From NCBI GenBank assembly GCA_043743145.1, contig JAYTXC010000258.1, forward strand, positions 1 through 12,108: a stretch of 12,108 nucleotides of DNA, given 5' to 3'. A program made the position numbers and the translations under genes. Within the stretch, counting starts at the first letter, position 1. The number at the start of each line of letters is the position of its first letter. The notes under the pieces are model-generated. The model was not told where the DNA came from. It was given only the letters and a program-made list of their open reading frames with translations, and searched no databases. Positions 1 to 7,092 of this stretch are shown here, piece by piece. The stretch comes from JANYGA01 sp043743145 (GTDB lineage Bacteria > Vulcanimicrobiota > Vulcanimicrobiia > Vulcanimicrobiales > Vulcanimicrobiaceae).

Positions 1-1
1 C

Positions 2-43
2 CTGCCTGCGAGCCTCCTGCCGAATCTTTACATGGCCTCGTGA
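2..43 (+). CDS. Possible 3' end of an upstream gene (partial)
   Basis: An open frame enters from the left edge and stops at TGA 41-43, ending in the residues LPASLLPNLYMAS. Ten of its 13 codons end in G or C, which fits the coding style of the window. A strong intrinsic terminator on the same strand begins 23 nt later, so a plus-strand gene almost certainly ends just before it. A second open frame stopping at TGA 58-60 (ending VRGTQE) is the alternative; its codon third positions are less GC-rich. Too little is visible to name the product. Confidence 0.3.
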   Translation: MPASLLPNLYMAS

Positions 44-65
44 GGGGCACGCAGGAGTGAGAAAT

Positions 66-94
66 CGGCGGTCGTTCCCAACCTGCCGTTTTTT
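66..94 (+). terminator. Rho-independent terminator of the upstream gene
   Basis: CGGC (66-69) pairs with GCCG (85-88), and GGT (70-72) pairs with ACC (81-83) with T84 bulged. This gives a 7-bp GC-rich stem around an 8-nt loop, followed at once by six T (89-94). This is the textbook intrinsic terminator layout in the plus direction. It separates the gene ending near the left edge from the membrane sensor gene, which must therefore have its own promoter between about 95 and 177. Confidence 0.8.
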
Positions 95-177
95 CGTCAT
101 GATCGCGTGACCGGGAAGCTTTATTGAAGTTCCGAATAATCGAACGATCGCGCATGTCTTGCGGGGTGTCGTTTCGC

Positions 178-2037
178 ATGGACGATCCGTCGATCCAACC
201 CGTGGTGCTCGCCGAAAGGCACGTTTTCCAACGCTCGCTCGTCGTCGCGCTGACGGTTCTCGTCATCGCACTCGTCGTTCCGGCTTCGAAGATGTTTTGG
301 GGGAGCGGCTTCACGGAAAACGTCGGCGTATTTGCACTCCATGTGGACGCGGTGTCGGGCCGCATCGATCGGCTCGATTTGCTGGGTCCCGCGGGCAAAG
401 CCGGTCTCCGTGTCGGCGACATCGTGGAGCTGGCACGTCTGCAGCCCTCCGATCGGTGGATCGTGACGCAGTACGTGACGACTCCGGGAAAGCGCGTCAC
501 GGTGCCCGTACGGCGCGGTACGGCGACCCATTTCGTGACATTGACGGCGGCTGCGGTCGCGCCCCGGCGGACGCGGTGGCAGATGGTCGTGCTTGCCGAG
601 GGAATGCTGGTCGGAGTACTCTTCGCGACGATCGGTGCGTGGTTCGTCATTCTGCGGCCCGGCATGATGTCGTGGTCGTTCTACGTTTTTTGTCTCGGGG
701 TCGTGCCGCGTCGACCGCTCAAACTCTTTTTCGACCACGTGCTCTCCGGGCCGGCGTTTTCGTTCGCTTGGATCACGGTCGATGTGGCGTTCGGCACTTT
801 GCCGTTGCTCTTTATCGTCCCGTTTCTGCTGCGATTCCCGCACGAACGTCGCGACGGTTGGCGTCGGCGCGCCGCGCGATCCGTCACGGTCGGGCTCGCT
901 CTTGCGATTCCGGCTTTCATCGCGATCGCGATCTGGAAATATTACCACCTTACCGAAATCACCGGGGTCGAACGGTTCGTTCTCTGGTTCGCCTACGTGA
1001 TCGGTGCGGCGTTCTGTCTGGCAAACTACCTTGAAGCGACGCCGTCCGATCGCCAACGCTTGCGGTGGTCGTTTGTAGGAACGCTCGTCTGCGTGGTATC
1101 GATCCTCGGCATGGATCTCGCGACGAGGTATGGGAATTTAGCGATACGCGGCGTGTTGCTGATCCTGACCCTCGCCGCGCCCTGCTCCATTCTCTACGCG
1201 GTCGTCCGACGTCATGTCGTCGATGTCACCTTCGTGGTCAATCGCGCGCTCATCTACGCGGCGCTGACGACGTCGCTCCTCGTGATCGTGGAGATCGTGC
1301 ATCATGAATTCGCTCGCGCCGTCGATGCGGCAGTCGAGACGTTCGGCGACCGCAACGCGCTCGCAGCGGCGCTGCTGGGCGGGCACCGTTTCGTCGACGT
1401 CGCCAGCATGACGATCGCCGTGCTTCTCGGCTTCGGTGTAGCGCGCGTGGAACGCAGCATCGAAACGGCGGTGAACCGCGTGGTCTTCCGCGCACATCAT
1501 CGTGCTGCAGAACGCGTCGCGCTCCTCGCTCAGAGCTTTCCGCTCGTCGCAACGTCGGACGACATCGATCGGGCGCTGACCGTCGAGGCGACGGCGGCGC
1601 TCGCGATCGCCTCCGCTGCCGTCTTCCGACGCACGGGCGCAAATGCGTCCTTCGTTCGGATTTCTGACGTCGGGTGGAGCGACGCGCAGGTCACGATCAT
1701 CGGCGCTGACGATCTCGTGGTTCGGAACGTGCGACACGATCGCCGAAACGTCGTTTTCGCCGCATCGTCGTGGCATCGAAGCGATCTGCCCAAGGGAATT
1801 TTCGCTCCATCGGTCGTGCTCCCGATCGTCGTTCGTGGTGACGTGCTCGGTATCGTGGTGTATGGATTCCATCGCAATGGAACGGCGCTACTGACCGCGG
1901 AAATCGACATGCTCGGATGCCTCGTCGATGCCGCGTCGGTCGCCGCGAATCATCTCGCCGTCATCGAAAGCGACCGCCGCATCGCCGAGCTCGAGGGACG
2001 CCTCGCACGCTTCGAACGCAGCGCGATTGCAACGTAG
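178..2037 (+). CDS. PDZ-like / multi-span membrane / GAF sensor-like protein without kinase domain
   Basis: A 619-residue membrane protein. A first span (about residues 19-37) is followed by an extracytoplasmic PDZ-like domain (about 48-125) with the carboxylate-loop-like stretch GPAGKAGLRVGDIVEL. About eight hydrophobic spans follow between 135 and 425. The block RRHVVDVTFVVNRALIYAAL (344-363) is typical of the linker in membrane histidine kinases of the ComP/PDZ type. A GAF-like domain (about 455-595) ends with the pattern LPIVVRGDVLGIVVYG, and a short charged helix (597-615) could form a coiled coil. No HisKA, HATPase, GGDEF or DNA-binding domain follows, so the output must lie elsewhere or the protein is a pure sensor. 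The start at ATG 178 has GGGGTG 9 nt upstream and puts the first span in a normal place. TTG 124 (GGGAAG upstream) and ATG 154 are alternatives. A -10-like AATAAT sits at 135-140 without a convincing -35. Membrane-sensor class is fairly sure; the ligand is unknown. Confidence 0.85.
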   Translation: MDDPSIQPVVLAERHVFQRSLVVALTVLVIALVVPASKMFWGSGFTENVGVFALHVDAVSGRIDRLDLLGPAGKAGLRVGDIVELARLQPSDRWIVTQYVTTPGKRVTVPVRRGTATHFVTLTAAAVAPRRTRWQMVVLAEGMLVGVLFATIGAWFVILRPGMMSWSFYVFCLGVVPRRPLKLFFDHVLSGPAFSFAWITVDVAFGTLPLLFIVPFLLRFPHERRDGWRRRAARSVTVGLALAIPAFIAIAIWKYYHLTEITGVERFVLWFAYVIGAAFCLANYLEATPSDRQRLRWSFVGTLVCVVSILGMDLATRYGNLAIRGVLLILTLAAPCSILYAVVRRHVVDVTFVVNRALIYAALTTSLLVIVEIVHHEFARAVDAAVETFGDRNALAAALLGGHRFVDVASMTIAVLLGFGVARVERSIETAVNRVVFRAHHRAAERVALLAQSFPLVATSDDIDRALTVEATAALAIASAAVFRRTGANASFVRISDVGWSDAQVTIIGADDLVVRNVRHDRRNVVFAASSWHRSDLPKGIFAPSVVLPIVVRGDVLGIVVYGFHRNGTALLTAEIDMLGCLVDAASVAANHLAVIESDRRIAELEGRLARFERSAIAT

Positions 2038-2045
2038 TTTGCGAT

Positions 2046-2067
2046 ACGCTCGCATGCACGCGAGCGT
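2046..2067. terminator. Hairpin between convergent genes, probable bidirectional terminator
   Basis: ACGCTCGC (2046-2053) and GCGAGCGT (2060-2067) form a perfect 8-bp stem around the loop ATGCAC. It lies in the 50-nt gap between the stop of the sensor gene (2037) and the stop of mfd (2088), where both transcripts end. There is no T-tract on either side, so it may act as a Rho-dependent or weak terminator, or as a 3'-end stabiliser. Confidence 0.55.
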
Positions 2068-2087
2068 CATCGATGGTCGAACGATTC

Positions 2088-5000
2088 CTACATGGCTTCG
2101 AGCAGGGCGCGCAGGAGCGGTAAGTGCTCCGCGGGTTTGCGATCGGGAATATCGATCGAAATTTTGCCTTCGCCGAATCGGAAACGGTTTTTCGTGAGCG
2201 ACTGCAGTTTGGGGATCGTCGTCGGGCTCAGTTCGAAGCCGCTGCCGACGCCGAGCGTGAGCCGCGTGGTATCGATGATGACGCGCGTGACGCCTTTCTC
2301 GATCGCTTTGGTGCGCAATTTCGTCACCTCGACGAGATTGGCGAGTTGAATCGGTAAGGTACCGAAGCGATCGCGCAAGCCTTCGGCGATCTCGTCGACG
2401 ACCGTTTCGCTGCGGGCGTTCGCGAGCTGTTGGTAGGCCGCGATCTTCTGCGAGACTTGCGGGATGTAGTCGTTGGGAATATAGGCATCGATCTTGACGT
2501 CGATAACGGCTTCGCGCTTCTCGGGCATGTTTTCGCGCGACCCCTTGCGTTCCGCGATCGCCTCGGCGAGCAGTTCGCAGTACGTTTCGAAACCGACGGC
2601 GCCGATGAAGCCCGATTGCGCGGCCCCGAGCAGGTTGCCCGCGCCGCGAATCTCGAGATCGCGCATGGCGACTTGCAGGCCGCTCCCGAGATGCGTGAAC
2701 TCGCGGATCGCTTCGAGCCGCGCCTTCGCATCTTCGGAGAGCGCTTTGTGCGCCTGATAGAGCAGATACGCGTAGGCCTGATGATTCGATCGACCGACGC
2801 GGCCGCGTAATTGATAGAGTTGCGCGAGGCCGAACTTGTCGGCGTCGTTTACGATGATCGTATTGACGTTGGGGATATCGATCCCGTTTTCGATGATCGT
2901 CGTAGCCACGAGCACGTCGATCTCGCCCTCGACGAACTTCGTCATGATCGGCTCGAGTTCGCTCTCGCCCATCTGACCGTGGCCGACCGCGATGCGCGCC
3001 TTGGGCACGAGCTGTTCGAGTGCGCGCGCGACACCGTAAATCGATTCGATCCGGTTGTGAAGGTAGTAGATCTGGCCGCCGCGATCGAGTTCGTTCGCGA
3101 TCGCTTTCTGGACGATGGCGTCGCTCGCGGGCACGACGACCGTTTTGATCGACATGCGATTCTTCGGTGCCGTTTGAATCATCGAGAGATCCCGGACGCC
3201 CAAGAGCGACATGTGTAACGTGCGCGGAATTGGTGTCGCCGAGAGTGTCAGCACGTCGACCGTCGCTTTCATCTGCTTGAGGCGCTCTTTGTGCATCACG
3301 CCGAAACGCTGCTCTTCATCGACGACGATGAGACCGAGATCTTTAAAGACGACATCTTTTTGGAGCAAACGATGCGTGCCCACGACGACGTCGACTTTGC
3401 CATCGGCAAGATCTTTGAGCGTCTGTTGTTGCTCTTTTTTGGTCTTGAAGCGCGAGAGCTCTTCGATCCGCACGGGGAAGCTCGCATATCGCGCACTAAA
3501 CGTGCGATAGTGTTGTGCCGCGAGTAGCGTCGTCGGTACGAGAACCGCGACTTGTCGCTTATCGGCGATCGCTTTGAAGGTCGCGCGCACGGCGACTTCG
3601 GTCTTGCCGTAGCCGACATCGCCGCAGACGACGCGATCCATGGGCTTAGTTTTTTCCATGTCCGACTTCGCGTCGTCGATCGCTTTTTGTTGATCGGGCG
3701 TCGTCTCGTAGGGGAAGGATTCTTCGAGTTCGGCTTGCCACGGCGTGTCGGCCCCGAACGCATGCCCGGCAGCGATTTCGCGCTCCGCGTAGAGGCCGAC
3801 GAGCCCCTCGGCGACCTTTGCGAGATTCTCCGAAACGCGCGTCTTGACGCGCGCCCAATCGGCACCGCCCATCTTGGAAAGCTTCGGTGCCGCGCCTTCG
3901 CTCGCGCCGTACTTGGTGACCTGATGCATCTGCGTTACGGGCACGAGCATGCGGTCCGTTCCCGCATACTTCAGATCTAAATAATCTTGGGTGGCGCCGA
4001 GAATTTTCTCGGTGCGCAGGCCCAAATATTGGCCGATGCCGTGGACCGCGTGGACGACATAGTCGGTCACTTTGAGATCGCCGAGCGTGACGGGCACGCC
4101 TTCCTTAACGGCGCGCAACTTGACGCGTTTGGGCGGCTGACCGTAGATCTCGCGATCGCCCAAGACGTGCAGCCGTAAACCGGGAATATGATAGCCCGAT
4201 TCGATGTTGCCTTGATCGACGAAGACGACGCCGCCGCGCGTCATGCCGGGATTGCGCCCCACGAACGATGCGGTACCCGTCTCGCGCAGATGTAACATCG
4301 TCGCGCTACGTTCGACGGTGAGGTCGGCCGCGCGGAGCATCTCGGTCAAGCGCGACGCGCCCGAGGCCACGCACGCGACCGTCTCGCCATCGGCGACCCA
4401 CGTTTTCACTTGATCGAGAAACATCGTGATCTGACGATTGAAGTGTTCGACGGGGCGCGTTTCGAGAACGAAGGTTTCCAGTGAGTGCGGGAGCCACGGT
4501 GTCGGCTCGGCTTCGATCGCACCCGGCATGATGAGCGTGCCTCGCGCGCGGAATGCATCACCGAGCGTGCCGAGCGACGGATGCGGCGCCATGACGTCGG
4601 CGAGGAGCGCTTCGCCGATGAGATCTTCATCGACCGAAAGTTCGCCCGATTCGACGGCAGCCAAGAGCACGTTCTCTTCGCGCAAGCGCTCGTCATCGAG
4701 ACCACGTTCGATCGTGGCGAGCATCGCGGGCTCTTCGAGCACGACGATGCCGCTCGGTGCGAGATAATCGAGCAGCGTCTCGCGCTCGTCGAAAGCGAGG
4801 GGTAACCACGTTTCGGGTAACTCTGCGCCGCTTGCGATATACGCGCGTGCGGCAGAAACGGTCGCAGGCGTTCCCGTGATGCGTTCGAGGACGCGATCCC
4901 GGTACGATTCGTCGCGAGGAATCTCGCTCCACGGCACGATCTCGAGTAGGTTCGTTCGCGCGTCGGTACTGCGTTGCGTGGCGAGATCGAACGAGCGGAT

Positions 5001-5762
5001 CGATTCGATCTCGTCGCCGAAAAATTCCACGCGCATCGGAAAATCAGCCGTCGCAGGCCAGAGGTCCACGATGCCGCCGCGAACGGCGAACTCACCCGCT
5101 GCTGCAACGACGTCGGTTCGGTGGTAGCCGCTGCCGAAGAGCGCCTCTTGCAACGTCTCGAAACCGACCTCGCCACCGACTTCGAGCGTGAAGGTCCGTT
5201 CTTTGAATATCGCACGCGGCATTACGAACTGGCGTAATGCTGCCACGGGAAGCACGACCACGAGCGCGCGATTCGCGAGCAGATCGGCGAAAAGCGTCAT
5301 GCGCGCGCTGCGCTCCGAGGGGCTTTCGATCACGCCCACGCTCTCCTCGCGCGGACGAACGAGCGTCACTTCGGGCGCGGGCGCGGCGGCCTTGCCGGCC
5401 GCGGCGTCGCTCGATTTGCCGTCGCCGAGATAATACGTTAGGTCGGCGAAGGTGCGCTCCGCGATATCGGGCGTCGGCACGACGACGAAAAGCGGGACGC
5501 GAAGCGCCCGGAAGATGCCGGCGAGAAGATACGGCCGTGCGGCCGACGTCGTCTCGTGCAAAGAAAAAGCGCCCGTATGCGTGCGCAGACGTTCGAGGAG
5601 TCCGGCGAGCGGCCGACTAGAACTCGGGAGCGCGCGGACGAGCGATGGGGCGAGCGTAGCGATAGAGAGCCTCGTGCGATAGGAAAGAGATGCGGCGCCT
5701 GCGTTCGACTCCCGGACCCAGGACCCGGTTGCAAGGCGAGCGAGTGCGCTGGGTCTTGACAC
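2088..5762 (-). CDS. mfd: Transcription-repair coupling factor Mfd (TRCF)
   Basis: Mfd is a cytoplasmic DNA translocase that removes stalled RNA polymerase from DNA lesions and recruits UvrA for nucleotide excision repair. In 1224 residues from GTG 5762 I see, in order: a UvrB-like N-terminal module (about 70-285, with GEFAVRGGIVDLWP and RVEFFGDEIESIRSFD); the RNA-polymerase-interacting RID domain (about 557-655, with DYVVHAVHGIGQYLGL); and a superfamily 2 helicase core with Walker A GDVGYGKT (714-721), DEEQR (815-819), SATPIPRTL (841-849) and RGRVGR (986-991). The TRG motif region and C-terminal D7 domain follow to the end. A short Ala/Lys/Pro-rich insert lies at about 113-131. Usual family length is about 1150. 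GTG 5762 is the nearest standard start, but family alignment places the natural N-terminus near the codon ATC 5663-5661, which has GAGG 6 nt upstream (1191 residues). The frame stays open to ATG 5945, but that would run across a terminator-like hairpin and is unlikely. Function is certain; the start is not. Confidence 0.96.
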   Translation of the reverse strand: MSRPSALARLATGSWVRESNAGAASLSYRTRLSIATLAPSLVRALPSSSRPLAGLLERLRTHTGAFSLHETTSAARPYLLAGIFRALRVPLFVVVPTPDIAERTFADLTYYLGDGKSSDAAAGKAAAPAPEVTLVRPREESVGVIESPSERSARMTLFADLLANRALVVVLPVAALRQFVMPRAIFKERTFTLEVGGEVGFETLQEALFGSGYHRTDVVAAAGEFAVRGGIVDLWPATADFPMRVEFFGDEIESIRSFDLATQRSTDARTNLLEIVPWSEIPRDESYRDRVLERITGTPATVSAARAYIASGAELPETWLPLAFDERETLLDYLAPSGIVVLEEPAMLATIERGLDDERLREENVLLAAVESGELSVDEDLIGEALLADVMAPHPSLGTLGDAFRARGTLIMPGAIEAEPTPWLPHSLETFVLETRPVEHFNRQITMFLDQVKTWVADGETVACVASGASRLTEMLRAADLTVERSATMLHLRETGTASFVGRNPGMTRGGVVFVDQGNIESGYHIPGLRLHVLGDREIYGQPPKRVKLRAVKEGVPVTLGDLKVTDYVVHAVHGIGQYLGLRTEKILGATQDYLDLKYAGTDRMLVPVTQMHQVTKYGASEGAAPKLSKMGGADWARVKTRVSENLAKVAEGLVGLYAEREIAAGHAFGADTPWQAELEESFPYETTPDQQKAIDDAKSDMEKTKPMDRVVCGDVGYGKTEVAVRATFKAIADKRQVAVLVPTTLLAAQHYRTFSARYASFPVRIEELSRFKTKKEQQQTLKDLADGKVDVVVGTHRLLQKDVVFKDLGLIVVDEEQRFGVMHKERLKQMKATVDVLTLSATPIPRTLHMSLLGVRDLSMIQTAPKNRMSIKTVVVPASDAIVQKAIANELDRGGQIYYLHNRIESIYGVARALEQLVPKARIAVGHGQMGESELEPIMTKFVEGEIDVLVATTIIENGIDIPNVNTIIVNDADKFGLAQLYQLRGRVGRSNHQAYAYLLYQAHKALSEDAKARLEAIREFTHLGSGLQVAMRDLEIRGAGNLLGAAQSGFIGAVGFETYCELLAEAIAERKGSRENMPEKREAVIDVKIDAYIPNDYIPQVSQKIAAYQQLANARSETVVDEIAEGLRDRFGTLPIQLANLVEVTKLRTKAIEKGVTRVIIDTTRLTLGVGSGFELSPTTIPKLQSLTKNRFRFGEGKISIDIPDRKPAEHLPLLRALLEAM
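5670..5673 (-). promoter_or_regulatory. Candidate ribosome binding site deciding the mfd start
   Basis: On the minus strand the sequence ACGAGG ends 6 nt before the in-frame codon ATC at 5663-5661. Spacing and sequence are those of a good Shine-Dalgarno site. Residue counting against Bacillus Mfd (recalled) puts the expected N-terminus at this codon. No ATG, GTG or TTG lies at that place, so either ATC is a rare non-standard start, the base is a variant or sequencing error of ATG/ATT, or translation begins farther upstream at GTG 5762. Confidence 0.35.
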
Positions 5763-5784
5763 TCGTTTCGCCTGCCCGGAAATC

Positions 5785-5809
5785 TGGCACTGTCCCGACG
5801 AGACTGCCA
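5785..5809. repeat. REP-like imperfect palindrome in the mfd upstream region
   Basis: TGGCA (5785-5789) pairs with TGCCA (5805-5809). Inside it GTCCC (5792-5796) pairs with GAGAC (5800-5804, one G-T pair) around GAC, leaving only CT unpaired at 5790-5791. The flanks continue the partial symmetry (GGAAATC on the left, AAGTTC on the right). The TGGCACTGTCCC core resembles terminal or REP sequences I recall next to REP-associated Y1 transposases; this resemblance is from memory. No transposase gene is present. The palindrome lies within the possible mfd leader, and just upstream of GTG 5762. Confidence 0.45.
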
Positions 5810-5877
5810 AGTTCGGGGACCTGACGTCGGCATAGCGCGAACGAGATCGCGCGATTTTCGCGTCGGCAAGAACGATC

Positions 5878-5895
5878 GCCGCGTGTTTACGCGGC
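5878..5895 (-). terminator. Terminator-like hairpin after the secreted-protein pair
   Basis: GCCGCGT (5878-5884) and ACGCGGC (5889-5895) form a perfect 7-bp GC stem with a 4-nt loop. Read on the minus strand it is followed by GATCGTTCTT, which is only moderately T-rich. It stands about 80 nt after the stop of the small secreted protein gene at 5977 and before mfd, so it probably ends that transcript. Its presence argues against translation of mfd from the upstream ATG 5945. The rest of the spacer (5763-5976) holds the REP-like palindrome and no gene that I can support. Confidence 0.5.
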
Positions 5896-5976
5896 CGCTC
5901 GTGATCCCACGGCTTGCTCACGCTCACGCTCGGCCCGCATCCCAAGGCCCAACCGCGTACGATCGCGGTCGACGCG

Positions 5977-6438
5977 TTACTTCAGCGTGAGGGGAAGGGT
6001 GACGGTCGCGTTACGGCCGTCGCCCGTGCTCGCGGTGAACGTCACGCTATAGGTTCTGTTCTTAACGAACGCGGGAACCTCGCCGACGTATCCCTCGAAC
6101 GTGAAGAGCCCGGACGCTTTCTTGGGAATAGGAATCGTATTACCGAACGTTTCGGCGACGACGGTCGTGACCACATCGCTCGTGAGGACGCGCACGCGCA
6201 CGGTTCCGGGTGTCACGAGCGTCGCGTCGCTGAGATCGATCTCGGCGATCTGCGGTGGATTGGGCCCGGGGAACGGCGTCGATTCGACGCTCGGCGTTGG
6301 TTTATAGACGAAGTGAAATTCCGGCGTTGCCGATGGGCTCGGCGACGGGGCCGGCAGCGTCGGCGGGGTCGTCGGTGACGTTGTTTGCGCGAGAACGAGC
6401 GCACTCGCAACGATCGCGAGCCCGAAGCCAAACCACAT
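5977..6438 (-). CDS. Small secreted Pro-rich protein with beta-sandwich-like domain (paralog of the next gene upstream)
   Basis: 153 residues, family not recognised. A hydrophobic N-terminus (WFGFGLAIVASALVLA) acts as a signal peptide with likely cleavage after VLA at residue 17. It lacks the usual basic residue near the start. A Pro/Ser/Thr-rich linker (18-62) follows, then a beta-rich domain (about 63-153) with alternating Val/Thr strands ending in ATVTLPLTL. The domain aligns with that of its upstream neighbour: DVV, a G-F step, VP, a TG.GR.A turn and a closing V.VP/LP-L strand. Its ATG overlaps the TAA of that neighbour as TAATG, and no Shine-Dalgarno site is visible, so translation is probably coupled. 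It is likely exported to the periplasm or cell surface; an Ig-like or fibronectin-like fold is a guess. Confidence 0.8.
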   Translation of the reverse strand: MWFGFGLAIVASALVLAQTTSPTTPPTLPAPSPSPSATPEFHFVYKPTPSVESTPFPGPNPPQIAEIDLSDATLVTPGTVRVRVLTSDVVTTVVAETFGNTIPIPKKASGLFTFEGYVGEVPAFVKNRTYSVTFTASTGDGRNATVTLPLTLK

Positions 6439-6971
6439 TAGTTGAGCAAGACCGGCACGCGGACGATCGCGGTGCGACCGGTTGCCGTCGTCGCGATGAA
6501 CTCGATCTCGAGCGTCATCCCAGCCGCGATAAACGGGATTTTCGGTAGCGTACTCGTCGCTTCAAAATTTCCCGGCGTAATGAGTGGGACGATGCCTTCG
6601 CGACCATTGCTGCGGCTTACGACTTTGACGACGTCGGGCGTCGTCGAGACTTTGATATTGATCGGGCCGAGCGAACGCAATTTTTTATCGTTCATATAGA
6701 CGGCATAGATCGTCGGCCCACCGGCACGTCCGCCATTGCGTGGAACGAACCGATATTTATAGGCGAGCGGCGTCGCAGTTTGCGCGGCGGTTCCGACTGG
6801 TGCGGGGATTGCCGTCGCGCCCACGGTCGGGGAAATGCTCGATTGCGCCGATGTATTCGGCGGCGGCGCCGACGGCGCGGCCTGTGCGATACGCGTGGCG
6901 TGCGTCGTGTGTGCGTGCGCTAGCGCGTGGGGTGCGATGAGGCTAGCAAAAAGGGTGATGAGTGCGATCAC
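6438..6971 (-). CDS. Secreted protein with low-complexity linker and beta-rich C-terminal domain
   Basis: 177 residues from GTG 6971, family not recognised. The start is chosen because AAAGGA lies 11 nt upstream and because it opens directly into a hydrophobic signal peptide (VIALITLFASLIAPHALAHA, cleavage likely after AHA at residue 20). The open frame runs on to 7133, but that extension reaches into the gene upstream and has no signal-like feature. After cleavage comes an Ala/Pro/Ser/Thr-rich linker (21-70). A domain of about 105 residues follows, with YKYRFVPRNGG near 71-81 and a beta-rich part (about 102-177) ending in AIVRVPVLLN. The beta-rich part is clearly paralogous to that of the downstream partner, whose ATG overlaps this stop codon. 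No lipobox Cys and no C-terminal anchor are seen, so it is probably soluble or held by partners outside the membrane. Confidence 0.8.
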   Translation of the reverse strand: MIALITLFASLIAPHALAHAHTTHATRIAQAAPSAPPPNTSAQSSISPTVGATAIPAPVGTAAQTATPLAYKYRFVPRNGGRAGGPTIYAVYMNDKKLRSLGPINIKVSTTPDVVKVVSRSNGREGIVPLITPGNFEATSTLPKIPFIAAGMTLEIEFIATTATGRTAIVRVPVLLN

Positions 6972-7092
6972 GTTCGGTATGGTCCTTTCTCGAGGATGGT
7001 ATCGATTGCACGTCGACCGTCGGCGCCCGTCGCGATACATGGCATTTCCATGAACGCGGACGGGGCTCTGAAGATGCCCGGATCGGTTCCCC

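Noticed and set aside
26..60. Similarity between 26-60 and the last codons of mfd (2085-2120), including the ATG-stop end on the minus strand
   Set aside because: About 26 of 34 bases agree, but the minus-strand frame at 26-60 closes after some 20 codons and the region is better explained by a plus-strand gene end with its terminator. I take it as chance; a nucleotide comparison with relatives would settle it.
1..100. Minus-strand frame from ATG 100 running off the left edge
   Set aside because: It has no ribosome site, runs back through the terminator stem, and its 33 visible residues are Arg/Lys-rich without a recognisable pattern.
121..1872. Long minus-strand open frames (121-1056 and 1138-1872) opposite the sensor gene
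   Set aside because: Their translations are Arg/Asp/His-rich with no domain or hydrophobic pattern, while the plus-strand frame gives spans, PDZ-like and GAF-like regions. They are shadows of GC-rich coding DNA.
5701..5721. tRNA-like TTCGACT motif at 5704-5710
   Set aside because: The flanking T-stem has a mismatch, and no acceptor 5' strand, D-arm or anticodon arm can be built at the right distance on either strand.
5756..5761. Perfect -35 hexamer TTGACA on the plus strand
   Set aside because: No -10-like hexamer lies 16-18 bp downstream and no plus-strand gene follows; it would drive antisense transcription into the leader.
5763..5945. Extension of mfd to ATG 5945
   Set aside because: It would translate through a 7-bp terminator-like hairpin (5878-5895) and the REP-like palindrome, and adds 61 residues or more without similarity to the Mfd N-terminus.
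6972..7092. Possible promoter or terminator in the 121-nt gap between the GT-C gene and the secreted pair
   Set aside because: Only weak hairpins (CATGG/CCATG near 7033-7053, GGGC/GCCC near 7060-7080) and no convincing promoter hexamers are visible.
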